Notes: generated from the letters alone by a model not told the origin. A DNA stretch of 64,000 nt from DASUPK01 sp963728875 (GCA_963728875.1 CAVSLJ010000001.1:310001-374000); one strand, 5' to 3'; numbered from the stretch's first letter, positions 24,884 to 34,520 are shown. Numbers and translations: made by a program.

Positions 24884-27800
24884 ATGCCTGAGCGCGACTA
24901 CCTGGGGGCGGTCCGCGAGCGTGTCGTCGTCTTCGACGGCGGCATGGGCGCGACCCTGGAGCAGTTCGACCTGACGCAGGAGGACTACGGCGGCCTCGAG
25001 GGCAAGTGCCATGAGGCGCTGGTGCTGAACCGCCCCGACGTGATCGAGGGCGTTCACACGTCGATGCTCGACGCGGGCGCGGAGGTCGTCGAGACGGACA
25101 CCTTCCAGGGGAGCCGTCTGAAGCTGGACGAGTGGGGGCTCGCCGAGCAGACGCTGGAGATCAACACGAAGGCCGCGGAGATCGCGCGCAAGGCCGCCGG
25201 CCCGGAGCGCTTCGTCGCCGGCTCCATCGGCCCGACGGGCTTCCTGCCGGCGAGCGACGACCCCACCCTCGGGGACATCTCGTTCGCAAAGCTGGTCCAG
25301 ATCTTCACCGAGCAGGCGCGGGGCTTGGTCGACGGCGGCGCCGATCTGATCATCATCGAGACGGCGCAGGACATCCTGGAGGTGAAGGCCGCGATGTTCG
25401 GCGCCCGCGAGGCGTTCAAGCAGGCCGGCCGCACCCTGCCGATCCAGACGTCGGTCTCGCTCCTGCCCCAGGGAGGGAAGATGCTCCTCGGGACGGACAT
25501 CCAGGCGGTCCTGACGACGCTCGCGGCTCTCGATGTCCAGGTGATCGGGTTGAACTGCTCGACCGGTCCCGAGGACATGCGGGATGCGATCCGCTACCTG
25601 GGGGAGAACTCGCCGCTTCCCGTCCATTGCATCCCCAACGCCGGCCTGCCGCTGCAGGGGCCCGACGGCGAGACGATCTTCCCGGAGGAGCCGGGGCCGC
25701 TCGCCGCGACCCTCGGCGAGTTCGTGGAGCGGTACGGCGTCGGCATCGTCGGTGGCTGCTGCGGCACCACCCCGGACCACATCAGCGCGATCCGCGAGCG
25801 GGTCGAGGGCAGGGCGCCCGGCGAGCGCCCCGAGCGCGGCCCGACGGAGGTCTCGAGCATGATGACCTCCACCCCGCTGGTGCAGGAGCCGCGCCCGACG
25901 CTGGTCGGTGAGCGCGTCAACTCGCAGGGATCCCGCGCCGCCAAGGAGCTGCTGCTCGCCGACGACTACGACGGCCTCGTCCAGGTGGCCGAGGACCAGG
26001 TGACCGGAGGGGCCCACGTGCTCGACGTCTGCGTCGCCCTCACCGAGCGCCAGGACGAGGACGTCCAGATGGGCACCGTCGTGGAGCGGATCTCGCTGAC
26101 CCAGCCGTCGCCGATCCAGGTCGACTCGACCGAGCCCGAGGTGATCCAGGAGGCGCTGGAGAGGATCCCGGGCCGAGCGATCGTGAACTCGGTGAACCTC
26201 GAGGCCGGCCGCGACAAGCTCGACCGCGTCGCGCCCCTCGCCAAGGCACATGGCGCCGCGCTGATCGCGTTGACGATCGACGAGGAGGGCATGGCCAAGA
26301 CGGCCGACCGCAAGCTCGAGATCGCCAAGCGGATCCGCGACATGTGCGTGGACGACCACGGCATGGACCCACAGTCCCTGATCTTCGACGCGCTCACCTT
26401 CACGCTGACGACCGGGGATGAGGAATGGCGCCCCTCCGCGATCGCGACGATCGAGGGGATCAAGCGGATCAAGGCCGAGATCCCTGGCGTCAAGACCTCA
26501 TTGGGCGTCTCCAACGTCAGCTTCGGCGTCTCGCCGAAGGCCCGCGCGGTCCTGAACTCGGTCTTCCTCCACCACTGCGTCGAGGCGGGACTCGACCTGG
26601 CGATGGTCAATCCGAACCACATCACCCCCTACTTCGAGATCGACGAGAACGAGCGGGAGCTCACCGACGCATTGGTCTTCAACCGCTCAGACGACGCGCT
26701 GGAGAAGTTCATTGCGCACTTCGAGTCGCAGGGCGAGGAGGCGGAGGAGGCGGCCGGCGACCCGACGGAGGGCATGGAGCCCGAGGAGGCCCTCCACTGG
26801 CAGATCCTCCACCGCAAGAAGGAGGGCGTCGAGGACTGGATCGACCGCTCGGTGGAGAAAATCGGCGCCGTCCCCACCCTGAACACCGTGCTGCTCCCGG
26901 CGATGAAGGAGGTCGGTGACAAGTTCGGGGCCGGCGAGCTGATCCTGCCCTTCGTCCTGCAGTCGGCCGAGGTGATGAAGCGCGCCGTCGCCCAGCTCGA
27001 GAACTACCTCGAGCGGATCGAGGGCCACAGCAAGGGCAAGGTCGTGATCGCGACGGTCTTCGGTGACGTCCACGACATCGGCAAGTCGCTGGTCAACACC
27101 ATCCTGACCAACAACGGCTACACGGTCGTCGACCTCGGCAAGCAGGTGCCAGTCGACACGATCATCCACTCGGCGATCGAGGAGAACGCCGACGCGATCG
27201 GCCTGTCGGCGCTGTTGGTCTCCACCTCGAAACAGATGCCGGCCTGCGTCCAGGAGCTGCACTCGAAGAAGCTGGAGTTCCCGGTGTTGATCGGCGGGGC
27301 CGCCATCAACCGCGACTTCGGACGGCGAATCCTCTATCCCGGCGGAAAGGACTCGGAGGAGATCTACGAGCCCGGCGTCTTCTACTGCAAGGACGCCTTC
27401 GTCGGCCTGGACACGATGGACGATCTAATCGACGCCGAGAAGCGGGCCGCCCTGGTCGACCGAATCCGCGATGAGGCTCGTGCGCTCCGCGAGCAGCCCG
27501 AGGTTGCGGACGACGCGCCTCCGACCACCGACGACTCGGTTCGCTCCGGGGCCCGCACCGACGTCCCGATCCCCGATCCGCCCTTCTGGGGCGTTCGCGA
27601 GATCGAGGTCGACCTCGATGAGGTGTTCCCGTACCTCGACCGCCACGTCCTCTTCAAGCTCCACTGGGGAGGCCGCGGCAAGAAGGGCGAGGAGTGGCGT
27701 CAGATCGTCGAGGGCCACGACGGCGAGGAGGGCTTCGCCCCGAGGCTCGAGCGGATGTGGCGCGAGCAGGGCTATCTGAACCCCCGCGCGCGGCAGGGCT

Positions 27801-28477
27801 TCTTCCCCTGCGCAGCCGACGGCAACGAGCTGGTCGTCTTCGATCCGCAGGATCCGGAGCGCGAGCTCGAGCGACTGGTGTTCCCGCGCCAGCCCAAGCA
27901 CGACCGGATCTGCCTGACCGACTTCTTCCGGCCACTGGACGAGCTCGGGCCGGGTGAACGTGACGTGGTCGCCCTGCAGGGCGTCACGGTCGGCCCCGAG
28001 GTCACCGACCTGATGGCCAAGCTGGAGTCCGACGGCGAGTTCGCCGAGCAGCTCTACGTCCACGGCCTCGGCGTGCAGGCGGCGGAGGGCCTCGCGGAAT
28101 GGCTGCACTCGGAGGCCCGCTCAGGCCTCGGAATCGATCGGGACCAGGGCCGCCGCTACTCCTGGGGCTACCCCGCCTGCCCGGAGCAGTCGGAACACGA
28201 GAAGGTCTGGAGGCTGCTCGGCCTCGAGGAGATCGGGATGACCCTGTCCGACGGGTTCGCGGTGATGCCGGAGCAGTCGACGGTGGCGATCGTCGCCCAC
28301 CATCCCCAGGCCGTCTACTTCGGGATGAAGTCGGGCTTCATCCCCGCGGAGAAGGCGCCGGACGAGGTGATCGCCGGCACCGAGCGCGGCGGCGACCTGC
28401 CGCCGGAGCGAGAGCCCGGCGACGGGGTGGTCGAGGCCGATCAGGCCGATCCCGCCTCCGAGCCGATCAGCGGCTAA
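24884..28477 (+). CDS. metH: Cobalamin-dependent methionine synthase
   Basis: A 1197-residue MetH. In order it has the homocysteine-binding barrel with zinc cysteines (GGCC at about 290-293), the pterin-binding barrel (about 335-630), the B12 cap and cobalamin-binding domain with DVHDIG at 728-733 (His730 as lower ligand), and the C-terminal SAM-dependent activation domain (RRYSWGYPACPEQ). It methylates homocysteine from 5-methyl-THF through methylcobalamin. ATG at 24884 is chosen because the barrel begins immediately; the same frame stays open far upstream, antisense to metE, by chance. Confidence 0.95.
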   Translation: MPERDYLGAVRERVVVFDGGMGATLEQFDLTQEDYGGLEGKCHEALVLNRPDVIEGVHTSMLDAGAEVVETDTFQGSRLKLDEWGLAEQTLEINTKAAEIARKAAGPERFVAGSIGPTGFLPASDDPTLGDISFAKLVQIFTEQARGLVDGGADLIIIETAQDILEVKAAMFGAREAFKQAGRTLPIQTSVSLLPQGGKMLLGTDIQAVLTTLAALDVQVIGLNCSTGPEDMRDAIRYLGENSPLPVHCIPNAGLPLQGPDGETIFPEEPGPLAATLGEFVERYGVGIVGGCCGTTPDHISAIRERVEGRAPGERPERGPTEVSSMMTSTPLVQEPRPTLVGERVNSQGSRAAKELLLADDYDGLVQVAEDQVTGGAHVLDVCVALTERQDEDVQMGTVVERISLTQPSPIQVDSTEPEVIQEALERIPGRAIVNSVNLEAGRDKLDRVAPLAKAHGAALIALTIDEEGMAKTADRKLEIAKRIRDMCVDDHGMDPQSLIFDALTFTLTTGDEEWRPSAIATIEGIKRIKAEIPGVKTSLGVSNVSFGVSPKARAVLNSVFLHHCVEAGLDLAMVNPNHITPYFEIDENERELTDALVFNRSDDALEKFIAHFESQGEEAEEAAGDPTEGMEPEEALHWQILHRKKEGVEDWIDRSVEKIGAVPTLNTVLLPAMKEVGDKFGAGELILPFVLQSAEVMKRAVAQLENYLERIEGHSKGKVVIATVFGDVHDIGKSLVNTILTNNGYTVVDLGKQVPVDTIIHSAIEENADAIGLSALLVSTSKQMPACVQELHSKKLEFPVLIGGAAINRDFGRRILYPGGKDSEEIYEPGVFYCKDAFVGLDTMDDLIDAEKRAALVDRIRDEARALREQPEVADDAPPTTDDSVRSGARTDVPIPDPPFWGVREIEVDLDEVFPYLDRHVLFKLHWGGRGKKGEEWRQIVEGHDGEEGFAPRLERMWREQGYLNPRARQGFFPCAADGNELVVFDPQDPERELERLVFPRQPKHDRICLTDFFRPLDELGPGERDVVALQGVTVGPEVTDLMAKLESDGEFAEQLYVHGLGVQAAEGLAEWLHSEARSGLGIDRDQGRRYSWGYPACPEQSEHEKVWRLLGLEEIGMTLSDGFAVMPEQSTVAIVAHHPQAVYFGMKSGFIPAEKAPDEVIAGTERGGDLPPEREPGDGVVEADQADPASEPISG

Positions 28478-28481
28478 GGAC

Positions 28482-28517
28482 CCTGTCCCGCCAGGGTCGC
28501 ACCCCTGACGGGACAGG
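28482..28517 (+). terminator. Strong hairpin after metH
   Basis: CCTGTCCCG (28482-28490) pairs with CGGGACAGG (28509-28517). After one mismatch an inner 5-bp stem (CAGGG/CCCTG) continues. It begins 4 bp after the metH stop. No T-run follows, so termination may rely on the hairpin alone or on Rho. Confidence 0.6.
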
Positions 28518-28608
28518 ACCTCGCGCTTCACGTATGACAATATGACTTTTTGAGCGGCGGCCCGCGGGACGCCCGCCGGCCGCGGACATCGAGTCGAGGA
28601 GAGTGGCG

Positions 28609-30075
28609 ATGGCGGTCGCGGTGGAGCAGAAGCAGGACCTTCTGATCGGCGGTCAATGGGTTGCGGCGAAGTCGGGGAAGGACTGCGAGCAGACCAACCC
28701 GTATTCGGGCGACGTGGTGGGGCAGGCCGCCGCGGCCGGCCCGGAGGACGTCGACCTCGCCGTGAAGGCGGCGCAGGGAGCGTTCGAGGCCTGGGGCTTC
28801 GGTCCCCCGGCTGCGCGCCGGGAGGTTCTGACCAAGGCGGCCGACCTGCTCTCCGAGCGCGCCGAGCAGATCGCCGCGATCGTCACCGAGGAGACCGGCG
28901 GCACCTTCGGCTGGGGCATGTTCAACTGCCAGCTGGCCAGCGGCATGCTTCGCGAGGCGGGGGCCCAGGCGTACGCCGCCGTCGGCCAGGTGATCCCCTC
29001 CGACATCCCCGGCGCCACGGGGATCGCGCGCCGGCTGCCCGCCGGTGTCGTGGTCGGGATCGCTCCGTGGAACGCTCCGGTGATCCTGGGCACGCGAGCG
29101 ATCGCGACGCCGCTCGCCTACGGCAACACGGTGATCCTGAAGGGCTCGGAGCTCTGTCCCCGGACTCACGCCCAGATCGTCGGCTGCGTCGTGGACGCGG
29201 GCGCTCCAGAGGGCGTCATCAACTACCTGACCAACGACCCCGCTGACGCACCCGAGGTCGTCGAGGCGCTGATCGCGCACCCCGGCACCCGGCGGGTCAA
29301 CTTCACGGGCTCCACCCGCGTCGGCAAGATCATCGCCGAGACCTGCGGCCGCCACCTGAAGAAGTGCCTGCTCGAGCTCGGTGGCAAGGCGCCGATGATC
29401 GTGATGGCCGACGCCGATCTCGACGAGGCGGTCAACGCCGCCAACTTCGGCGCCTTCATGCACTCCGGTCAGATCTGCATGGCGACCGAGCGGATCATCA
29501 TCGACGGCAAGGTCGCTGACGAGTTCACGGAAGGACTCGTGAAGAAGGCGAGCGCGATGACCGTCGGCGACCCGACCAACCCCGAGACGATGATCGGCCC
29601 GCTGATCAACAAGGCCTCGGTCGAGCACGTCACCGAGCTGGTCGAGGACGCCAAGTCGAAGGGCGCCGAGATCGCAACCGGTGGGGAGGCCGAGGGCCCC
29701 TGCTTCCACCCCACCGTGCTGACCAAGGTGACTCCCGAGATGCGCGTCTACTCGGAGGAGTCGTTCGGGCCGATCGTCCCGATCCTCACCTACGACGACA
29801 TCGAGGACGCGATCCAGACCGCGAACGACACGAACTACGGCCTCTCGGGGGCTGTCTTCAGCTCCGACATCCCGACCGCGCTCGACGTGGCGCGGCGGAT
29901 CGAGAGCGGGATCTGCCACGTCAACCTGGCCACGGTCCACGATGAGGCCCAGATGCCGTTCGGAGGCGTCAAGGAGAGCGGCTGGGGCCGGTTCGGAGGC
30001 AGCGCGGCGCTCGAGGAGTTCACCGACCTGCACTGGACCATGGTGATGAGCCAGCCGGGCCACTACCCGATCTGA
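28609..30075 (+). CDS. Aromatic-type aldehyde dehydrogenase (benzaldehyde/vanillin-like)
   Basis: A 488-residue aldehyde dehydrogenase. Motifs are APWNAPVILGTRAIATPLAYGNTV (the PWNAP form common in benzaldehyde, salicylaldehyde and vanillin dehydrogenases), VNFTGSTRVGK, general-base Glu in LELGGKAP, and catalytic Cys in SGQICMAT. ATG 28609 with GAGGAG 7 bases ahead is preferred over GTG 28603. Its TGA overlaps the ATG of the benzoylformate-decarboxylase-like gene (TGATG). The pair fits a benzoylformate to benzaldehyde to benzoate route. Confidence 0.85.
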   Translation: MAVAVEQKQDLLIGGQWVAAKSGKDCEQTNPYSGDVVGQAAAAGPEDVDLAVKAAQGAFEAWGFGPPAARREVLTKAADLLSERAEQIAAIVTEETGGTFGWGMFNCQLASGMLREAGAQAYAAVGQVIPSDIPGATGIARRLPAGVVVGIAPWNAPVILGTRAIATPLAYGNTVILKGSELCPRTHAQIVGCVVDAGAPEGVINYLTNDPADAPEVVEALIAHPGTRRVNFTGSTRVGKIIAETCGRHLKKCLLELGGKAPMIVMADADLDEAVNAANFGAFMHSGQICMATERIIIDGKVADEFTEGLVKKASAMTVGDPTNPETMIGPLINKASVEHVTELVEDAKSKGAEIATGGEAEGPCFHPTVLTKVTPEMRVYSEESFGPIVPILTYDDIEDAIQTANDTNYGLSGAVFSSDIPTALDVARRIESGICHVNLATVHDEAQMPFGGVKESGWGRFGGSAALEEFTDLHWTMVMSQPGHYPI

Positions 30076-31733
30076 TGAAGGCCGCCGGGCGCCTGATCGA
30101 GCTGGCCCAGAGTGAGGGCGTCGACCGGGTCTTCGGCAACCCCGGGACGACCGAGCTGCCCTTCATGGACGAGCTCGCCAAGGTGCCCGAGTTCCCCTAC
30201 TACCTGGGACTGCACGAGGGAACCGCGGTCTCGATGGCCGACGGGTACGCCCGCGCGACCCGCCGACCGTCGTTCCTCAACCTCCACATCGCCGCAGGGC
30301 TCGCCCATGGGCTGGCGAACATGCTCAACGCCAGGCGGGCACGGACCCCGATGGTGGTCACCGTCGGCCAACAGGACCGGCGCCACCTGATCCAGGACCC
30401 GATGCTGGGCGGGGACCTGCTCGCGCTCGCCCAGGGCGCCTTCAAGGACGCGGTCGAGGTGAACCAGGTGGAGGACCTGCCGACCCTGATCCGCCGGGCC
30501 TTCCTCCTCTCGCAGACGGCGCCGACCGGGCCGGTGATGGTCTCGATCCCCGTCGATGTCCTGGAGGAGGAGCTCGACGAGCCGCTGCCCGGGCGGACGG
30601 AGGTCCGAGGGCTCGGCGTGGCCGAGGGAGCCGATGAGCTGGCCGAGGCGCTACTCGGCGCGGGCGCCCCCGCGATCGTCGCCGGCGACGGCGTCGGGCG
30701 CGCGGGAGCGGTCGAGGACCTGGTCGCGCTGGCGGAGGCCCTGGGCGCCACGGTCTTCCACGAGCCCATGTACGACTGCGTCGACTTCCCGGCGACGCAT
30801 CCCCTGTCCGCCGGAATGCTCCCTCCGGTCGACGCGCTGATCCGGGAGAAGCTCTCGGGGCACGACGTCGTGTTCCTCGTCGGGAGCCACGCCTTCTCGG
30901 CCCACTACTACACCGACTCCGTCCCGATCCCCGAGCGAACCCAGATCCTCCAGCTCGACGAGGACCGCGCCGAGCTGGGCCGCAACTACCCCGCGCGGAT
31001 CGCCTTGCACGGCGGCATCGGGCCGACGGTGCGGGCGATCACCGGAATCGTCAGCGGCCGCTGCCCTGAGGCCGAGGCCCGCATCGAGGCGGCCAAGAAG
31101 GATCGGGCGCCCACCGCGAGCGCCCCGGCCTCGAACGGAGAGCGCATGGATCCCGCCGGCGCCGCCGAGGCCCTGGTCGCCGGGCTGCCGGACGGCACGA
31201 TCATGCTCGAGGAGGCGATCACCACCGGGCTGGAGGTCCGGCGCGCCTTCGCCGCCAGCCGCCCCGGCAGCTACCACCACTCCGTGGGCGGGGCCCTGGG
31301 ATGGGCACTCGGCGCCGGGATCGGCGTGAAGATGGCCCGGCCGGACGACCCGGTCGTCTCCGTGGTCGGCGACGGCACGGCGATGTACACGATCCAGGGG
31401 CTCTGGTCGGCTGCCCACTACGACGTGCCGCTCGTGCTCGTCGTGATGAACAACCGCGAGTACGCGGCCTGCAAGCGCGGCATCGACCGGGTGGTCGCCG
31501 GCGGCGGCGACAGCTACGTCGGCATGGACCTGACCGACCCGGAAATCGACTTCATCGGGCTGGGACGCTCCCTGGGCGTGGAGACCAGATCGGCAGGGAG
31601 CACGGACGAGCTCTCGGCCGCCGTCTCGGAGGCCCTGGCCTCAGGCGCTCCGACCCTGATCGACGCGGCGGTCGCCGGCACCCGGGACGAGGGGGCCGAG
31701 ACGCGCGCGGAGCACTACGCGGCCGATCGCTAG
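30075..31733 (+). CDS. Benzoylformate decarboxylase-like ThDP enzyme
   Basis: A 552-residue thiamine-diphosphate enzyme. The cofactor-activating Glu is in LHEGTAVSMADGYAR, and the ThDP/Mg motif is VSVVGDGTAMYTIQGLWSA with MNNREY. NPGTTELPFMD near the start is typical of benzoylformate decarboxylase and related acetolactate-synthase-like enzymes. It would decarboxylate a 2-oxo acid such as benzoylformate to an aldehyde, the substrate of the co-translated dehydrogenase. Oxalyl-CoA or phenylpyruvate-type substrates cannot be excluded. No mandelate dehydrogenase is in the window. Confidence 0.82.
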   Translation: MKAAGRLIELAQSEGVDRVFGNPGTTELPFMDELAKVPEFPYYLGLHEGTAVSMADGYARATRRPSFLNLHIAAGLAHGLANMLNARRARTPMVVTVGQQDRRHLIQDPMLGGDLLALAQGAFKDAVEVNQVEDLPTLIRRAFLLSQTAPTGPVMVSIPVDVLEEELDEPLPGRTEVRGLGVAEGADELAEALLGAGAPAIVAGDGVGRAGAVEDLVALAEALGATVFHEPMYDCVDFPATHPLSAGMLPPVDALIREKLSGHDVVFLVGSHAFSAHYYTDSVPIPERTQILQLDEDRAELGRNYPARIALHGGIGPTVRAITGIVSGRCPEAEARIEAAKKDRAPTASAPASNGERMDPAGAAEALVAGLPDGTIMLEEAITTGLEVRRAFAASRPGSYHHSVGGALGWALGAGIGVKMARPDDPVVSVVGDGTAMYTIQGLWSAAHYDVPLVLVVMNNREYAACKRGIDRVVAGGGDSYVGMDLTDPEIDFIGLGRSLGVETRSAGSTDELSAAVSEALASGAPTLIDAAVAGTRDEGAETRAEHYAADR

Positions 31734-31748
31734 GCGCTCATCTCTAGT

Positions 31749-31797
31749 CTCCGCGCCCGCTTTCATGTGAGCGGAGCCCCTTGATTGTCGCAGGGGC
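31749..31797. terminator. Double hairpin between convergent genes
   Basis: CTCCGC (31749-31754) pairs with GCGGAG (31771-31776), and GCCCCT (31776-31781) pairs with AGGGGC (31792-31797). They sit in the 66-bp gap between the decarboxylase stop and the convergent methyltransferase stop, and probably terminate transcription from both sides. Confidence 0.45.
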
Positions 31798-31799
31798 CG

Positions 31800-32504
31800 T
31801 CAGGCGCGAGCAGAGAAGATGCCTACCGCACCGACGACTTGGACCTGCGCGCTGTCGAACCGCTGGTTGAGTTGCGCCTTAAGGCCGTCGAGCCCGTCGT
31901 CGCGGTTGTTGAATGTGCCGTCGCGGTTGAGCCGTTCCATCATCCACCGCGACCACGCGGTATGCCGCACGCCACCGCTCAGAACTGTGCTGCCGAACAG
32001 GACGCCGCCCGACGAAAGCACCGTCTTAGCGTGGTCGAAGACGACGCTCTTGGTTGCGATGTTGCCGGGCAGGCAGTGCAGCAGCCAGTTCAAGCCGACG
32101 GACTCGAACGTGCCTGCCGGCAACCCGAACGGCTCGAGCGCGTTCGCTTGATGCGTCTTGGGCCGGTAGCGGTGGAGACGCTCGGCGGCGACCTGGATGG
32201 GGGTGGGATTCAGATCCATCAGCGTGATGTCTGGTGACTGGGTCGGGTAGCGGCACTTGTCGAGCAAGTAGCCAGTTCCGACGCCGATGTCGAGATGGCG
32301 GGCAGAGACGTGCTCGTCGTAGAGCCGAACGAGACGCCGCGGTGGGCATCGCCACGCGAGGTACCCGTTGAACCTCAGAACAACCGTGTCGTAGACCCTC
32401 AGGAAGCCGGCTGTGTAGCGCGCCTGGCCGGCATACGCAGGGTCGTCGGGCGAGATTGTGGTCGTAATCAGATGACAATAACTTCGGCGTGAGCCCTCGA
32501 TCAA
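31800..32504 (-). CDS. Class I SAM-dependent methyltransferase
   Basis: A 234-residue methyltransferase. SAM motif I is HLDIGVGTGYLLD, with the acidic motif II in ITLMDLNP and a downstream SVGLNWLLHCLPG. TTG 32504 is chosen as start because GGAGGAG lies 7 bases upstream; an in-frame ATG at 32624 would add 40 unstructured residues. Substrate unknown. GC at third positions is lower than in neighbours. It is divergent from the oxidase gene, and the two with the SnoaL protein may form an acquired unit. Confidence 0.75.
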   Translation of the reverse strand: MIEGSRRSYCHLITTTISPDDPAYAGQARYTAGFLRVYDTVVLRFNGYLAWRCPPRRLVRLYDEHVSARHLDIGVGTGYLLDKCRYPTQSPDITLMDLNPTPIQVAAERLHRYRPKTHQANALEPFGLPAGTFESVGLNWLLHCLPGNIATKSVVFDHAKTVLSSGGVLFGSTVLSGGVRHTAWSRWMMERLNRDGTFNNRDDGLDGLKAQLNQRFDSAQVQVVGAVGIFSARA

Positions 32505-32654
32505 AGCGCTGCTCCTCCGGACGACCGGGGCAGCTGAGCCTTCCCGCGGTGCCGCGGCTCCTTCGCGCACGAGAGGGAGCAGCTGGATCTCGGATGGGTG
32601 AGAATGCTGAGAGCGTGATGCCACTGCCGTCGAAGCCTTCGGAATGGACTCCGC

Positions 32655-34058
32655 GTGAACTCCACCGATACTGAGATCAAGCTCGATGCGGCCGCACTGC
32701 GGGATCTCCAGGGATCATTCCGCGGACAGCTCGTTCCCAGTGGAGATCCAACCTACGACGAGCACCGGAAGGTCTGGAACGGGTCGATCGATCGGTCCCC
32801 GGCGTTGATCGCGCGGTGCGCTGGTGTGGCGGACGTGATCGCAACCGTGAGGTTCGCAAGGAACACCGGCCTACAGGTCGCCGTCCGAAGCGGAGGCCAC
32901 AGCTTCCCCGGCCTCTCTGTCTGCGAGGGCGGCATCGTCATCGACCTAGGACCAATGAAGGGGATCAGCGTCAATCCGGAGGCGCGCACGGCCAAGGCTC
33001 AGGCTGGTGTTCTTTGGGGTGAACTCGACTGGGAGACCCAGGCGTTCGGGCTCGCGACAACGGGTGGGATCGTGACGCACACCGGCATCGCGGGGCTCAC
33101 GCTGGGCGGCGGTATCGGGTGGCTTCAGCGGAAGCACGGGCTCACGATCGACCAGCTCCTCTCCGTCGACTTGGTCACCGCCGAGGGTCAGTTCGTGAGT
33201 GCGAGCGAGACTGAGAACCCGGACCTCTTCTGGGGCCTGCGCGGGGGCGGCGGCAACTTCGGAATCGCCACCGAGTTCGAGTTTCGTCTCCACCCAGTGG
33301 GCCCGATCGTCTTCGCCGGACCGATCTTCTGGCCGATGGAGAAAGCGCCAGATCTCCTGCGCTTCTACCGCGAGTGGAGCGCCGAGGCGCCGGACGAGCT
33401 GATGACGATCGTCGTGCAGCGCAAGGCGCCGCCGCTTCCTTTTGTGCCTCCGGAACTACATGGGAAGCCGGTCGTAAGCATCGTGTGTTGCTATTCGGGA
33501 CAGGTGGAGGATGGAGAGGCGGTTGTGCGCCCGCTCAAGGCGTTTGACTCGCCAGTTCTCGATCTGTGCGAGCCGAAGCCGTACGTCGTTCACCAGGCGA
33601 TGTTCGACGCATCCTTCCCACACGACTGGTGGTACTACATGCGCGCCTGCGACGTGGCGGAGCTCAGCGACGAGGTGATCGACATTGCGGTCGACCACGC
33701 GGGGCGGATCGAGTCGCCGCTGACGGCCTTCCCGATCTGGCAACTCGGAGGAGCAGTCGCGCGCGTGGCTCAGGAGGAGACGGCCTTCAACGGCCGTGAC
33801 GCGGGACACACGTTCAATATCACGGGCATGACGGCGACTGCCAACGGCTTCGATGCGGAACGCGAGTGGGTGCGGAACTTCTGGTCGGCGCTCGAACCCC
33901 ACCACAAGAGTGTCTACGTCAACTTTCTTATGGACGAGGGCCAGGAGCGGGTCCGCCAAGCCTACGGGGCCGAGAAATACGATCGTCTGCAGTCGCTGAA
34001 GTGCAAGTACGACCCGGACAACTTCTTCCGCCTCAACCAGAACATCCCGCCGAAGTAG
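32655..34058 (+). CDS. Berberine-bridge-type FAD-linked oxidoreductase
   Basis: A 467-residue flavoprotein with the p-cresol methylhydroxylase/vanillyl-alcohol-oxidase (PCMH) FAD domain. The covalent-FAD His is in RSGGHSFPG, followed by the pyrophosphate-binding region VTHTGIAGLTLGGGIGWLQRK; the second Cys of bicovalent members is not in its usual place. The C-terminal BBE motif YDPDNFFRLNQNIPP is intact. Such enzymes oxidise sugars, alkaloids or polyketide intermediates with O2. No signal peptide. It forms a unit with the SnoaL-like gene 57 bp downstream. Confidence 0.88.
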   Translation: MNSTDTEIKLDAAALRDLQGSFRGQLVPSGDPTYDEHRKVWNGSIDRSPALIARCAGVADVIATVRFARNTGLQVAVRSGGHSFPGLSVCEGGIVIDLGPMKGISVNPEARTAKAQAGVLWGELDWETQAFGLATTGGIVTHTGIAGLTLGGGIGWLQRKHGLTIDQLLSVDLVTAEGQFVSASETENPDLFWGLRGGGGNFGIATEFEFRLHPVGPIVFAGPIFWPMEKAPDLLRFYREWSAEAPDELMTIVVQRKAPPLPFVPPELHGKPVVSIVCCYSGQVEDGEAVVRPLKAFDSPVLDLCEPKPYVVHQAMFDASFPHDWWYYMRACDVAELSDEVIDIAVDHAGRIESPLTAFPIWQLGGAVARVAQEETAFNGRDAGHTFNITGMTATANGFDAEREWVRNFWSALEPHHKSVYVNFLMDEGQERVRQAYGAEKYDRLQSLKCKYDPDNFFRLNQNIPPK

Positions 34059-34115
34059 CTGCCTTGTTTGAGACTCTTCCGGAGTCTGAGTGATGTCGGC
34101 CTAACGGAGCGAAAT

Positions 34116-34520
34116 GTGAGCGCATCAAATGTCGAGCTACTCGCCGAAGCCTTTGCCGGCTGGGGCAAGGACAACCCCGCCAAGATGAGGGATGTGATCG
34201 ATCCCGACTGCGAGTTGGTGGTACCGGATTCGGTTCCGTATGGGGGGACCTTTCGGGGGGCGGAGGCAGTGATGGGCTGGTTCACGCGCGAGCTCTGGCG
34301 GTGGTTCGACGAGTTCACCTCCATACCCGAGGGCTTCATCGACGGCGGCGACCAGATCGTCGTCCCGGTCCACGTCCAGGCAATTGCCAAGAACGGCAAC
34401 ACCATGGACGTGCACAACGTCTGGATCTATGAGTTCAGCCAGGGCAAGATGATCCGCGGGCGTGTGTATGCAGACACGGCGGTCTTGCGAGACACAGTTG
34501 AGGGTGTCTCGCCCGCCTGA
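34116..34520 (+). CDS. SnoaL-like (NTF2-fold) protein
   Basis: A 134-residue NTF2-fold protein. It starts at GTG 34116 (VSASNVELLAEAFAG), with GGAG 6 bases upstream; an in-frame ATG at 34068 lacks one. It has PDCELVVPDSVPYGGTFRG, WRWFDEFTSIPEGFIDGG and a C-terminal HNVWIYEFSQGKMIRGRVYADTAVL. It probably modifies or isomerises the product of the neighbouring oxidase, but the substrate is unknown. Confidence 0.78.
   Translation: MSASNVELLAEAFAGWGKDNPAKMRDVIDPDCELVVPDSVPYGGTFRGAEAVMGWFTRELWRWFDEFTSIPEGFIDGGDQIVVPVHVQAIAKNGNTMDVHNVWIYEFSQGKMIRGRVYADTAVLRDTVEGVSPA

Noticed and set aside
28530..28555. TATGAC-AA-TATGAC repeat as an operator of the benzaldehyde dehydrogenase pair
   Set aside because: Only a short direct repeat with no second copy at a related promoter in the window; too weak to list.
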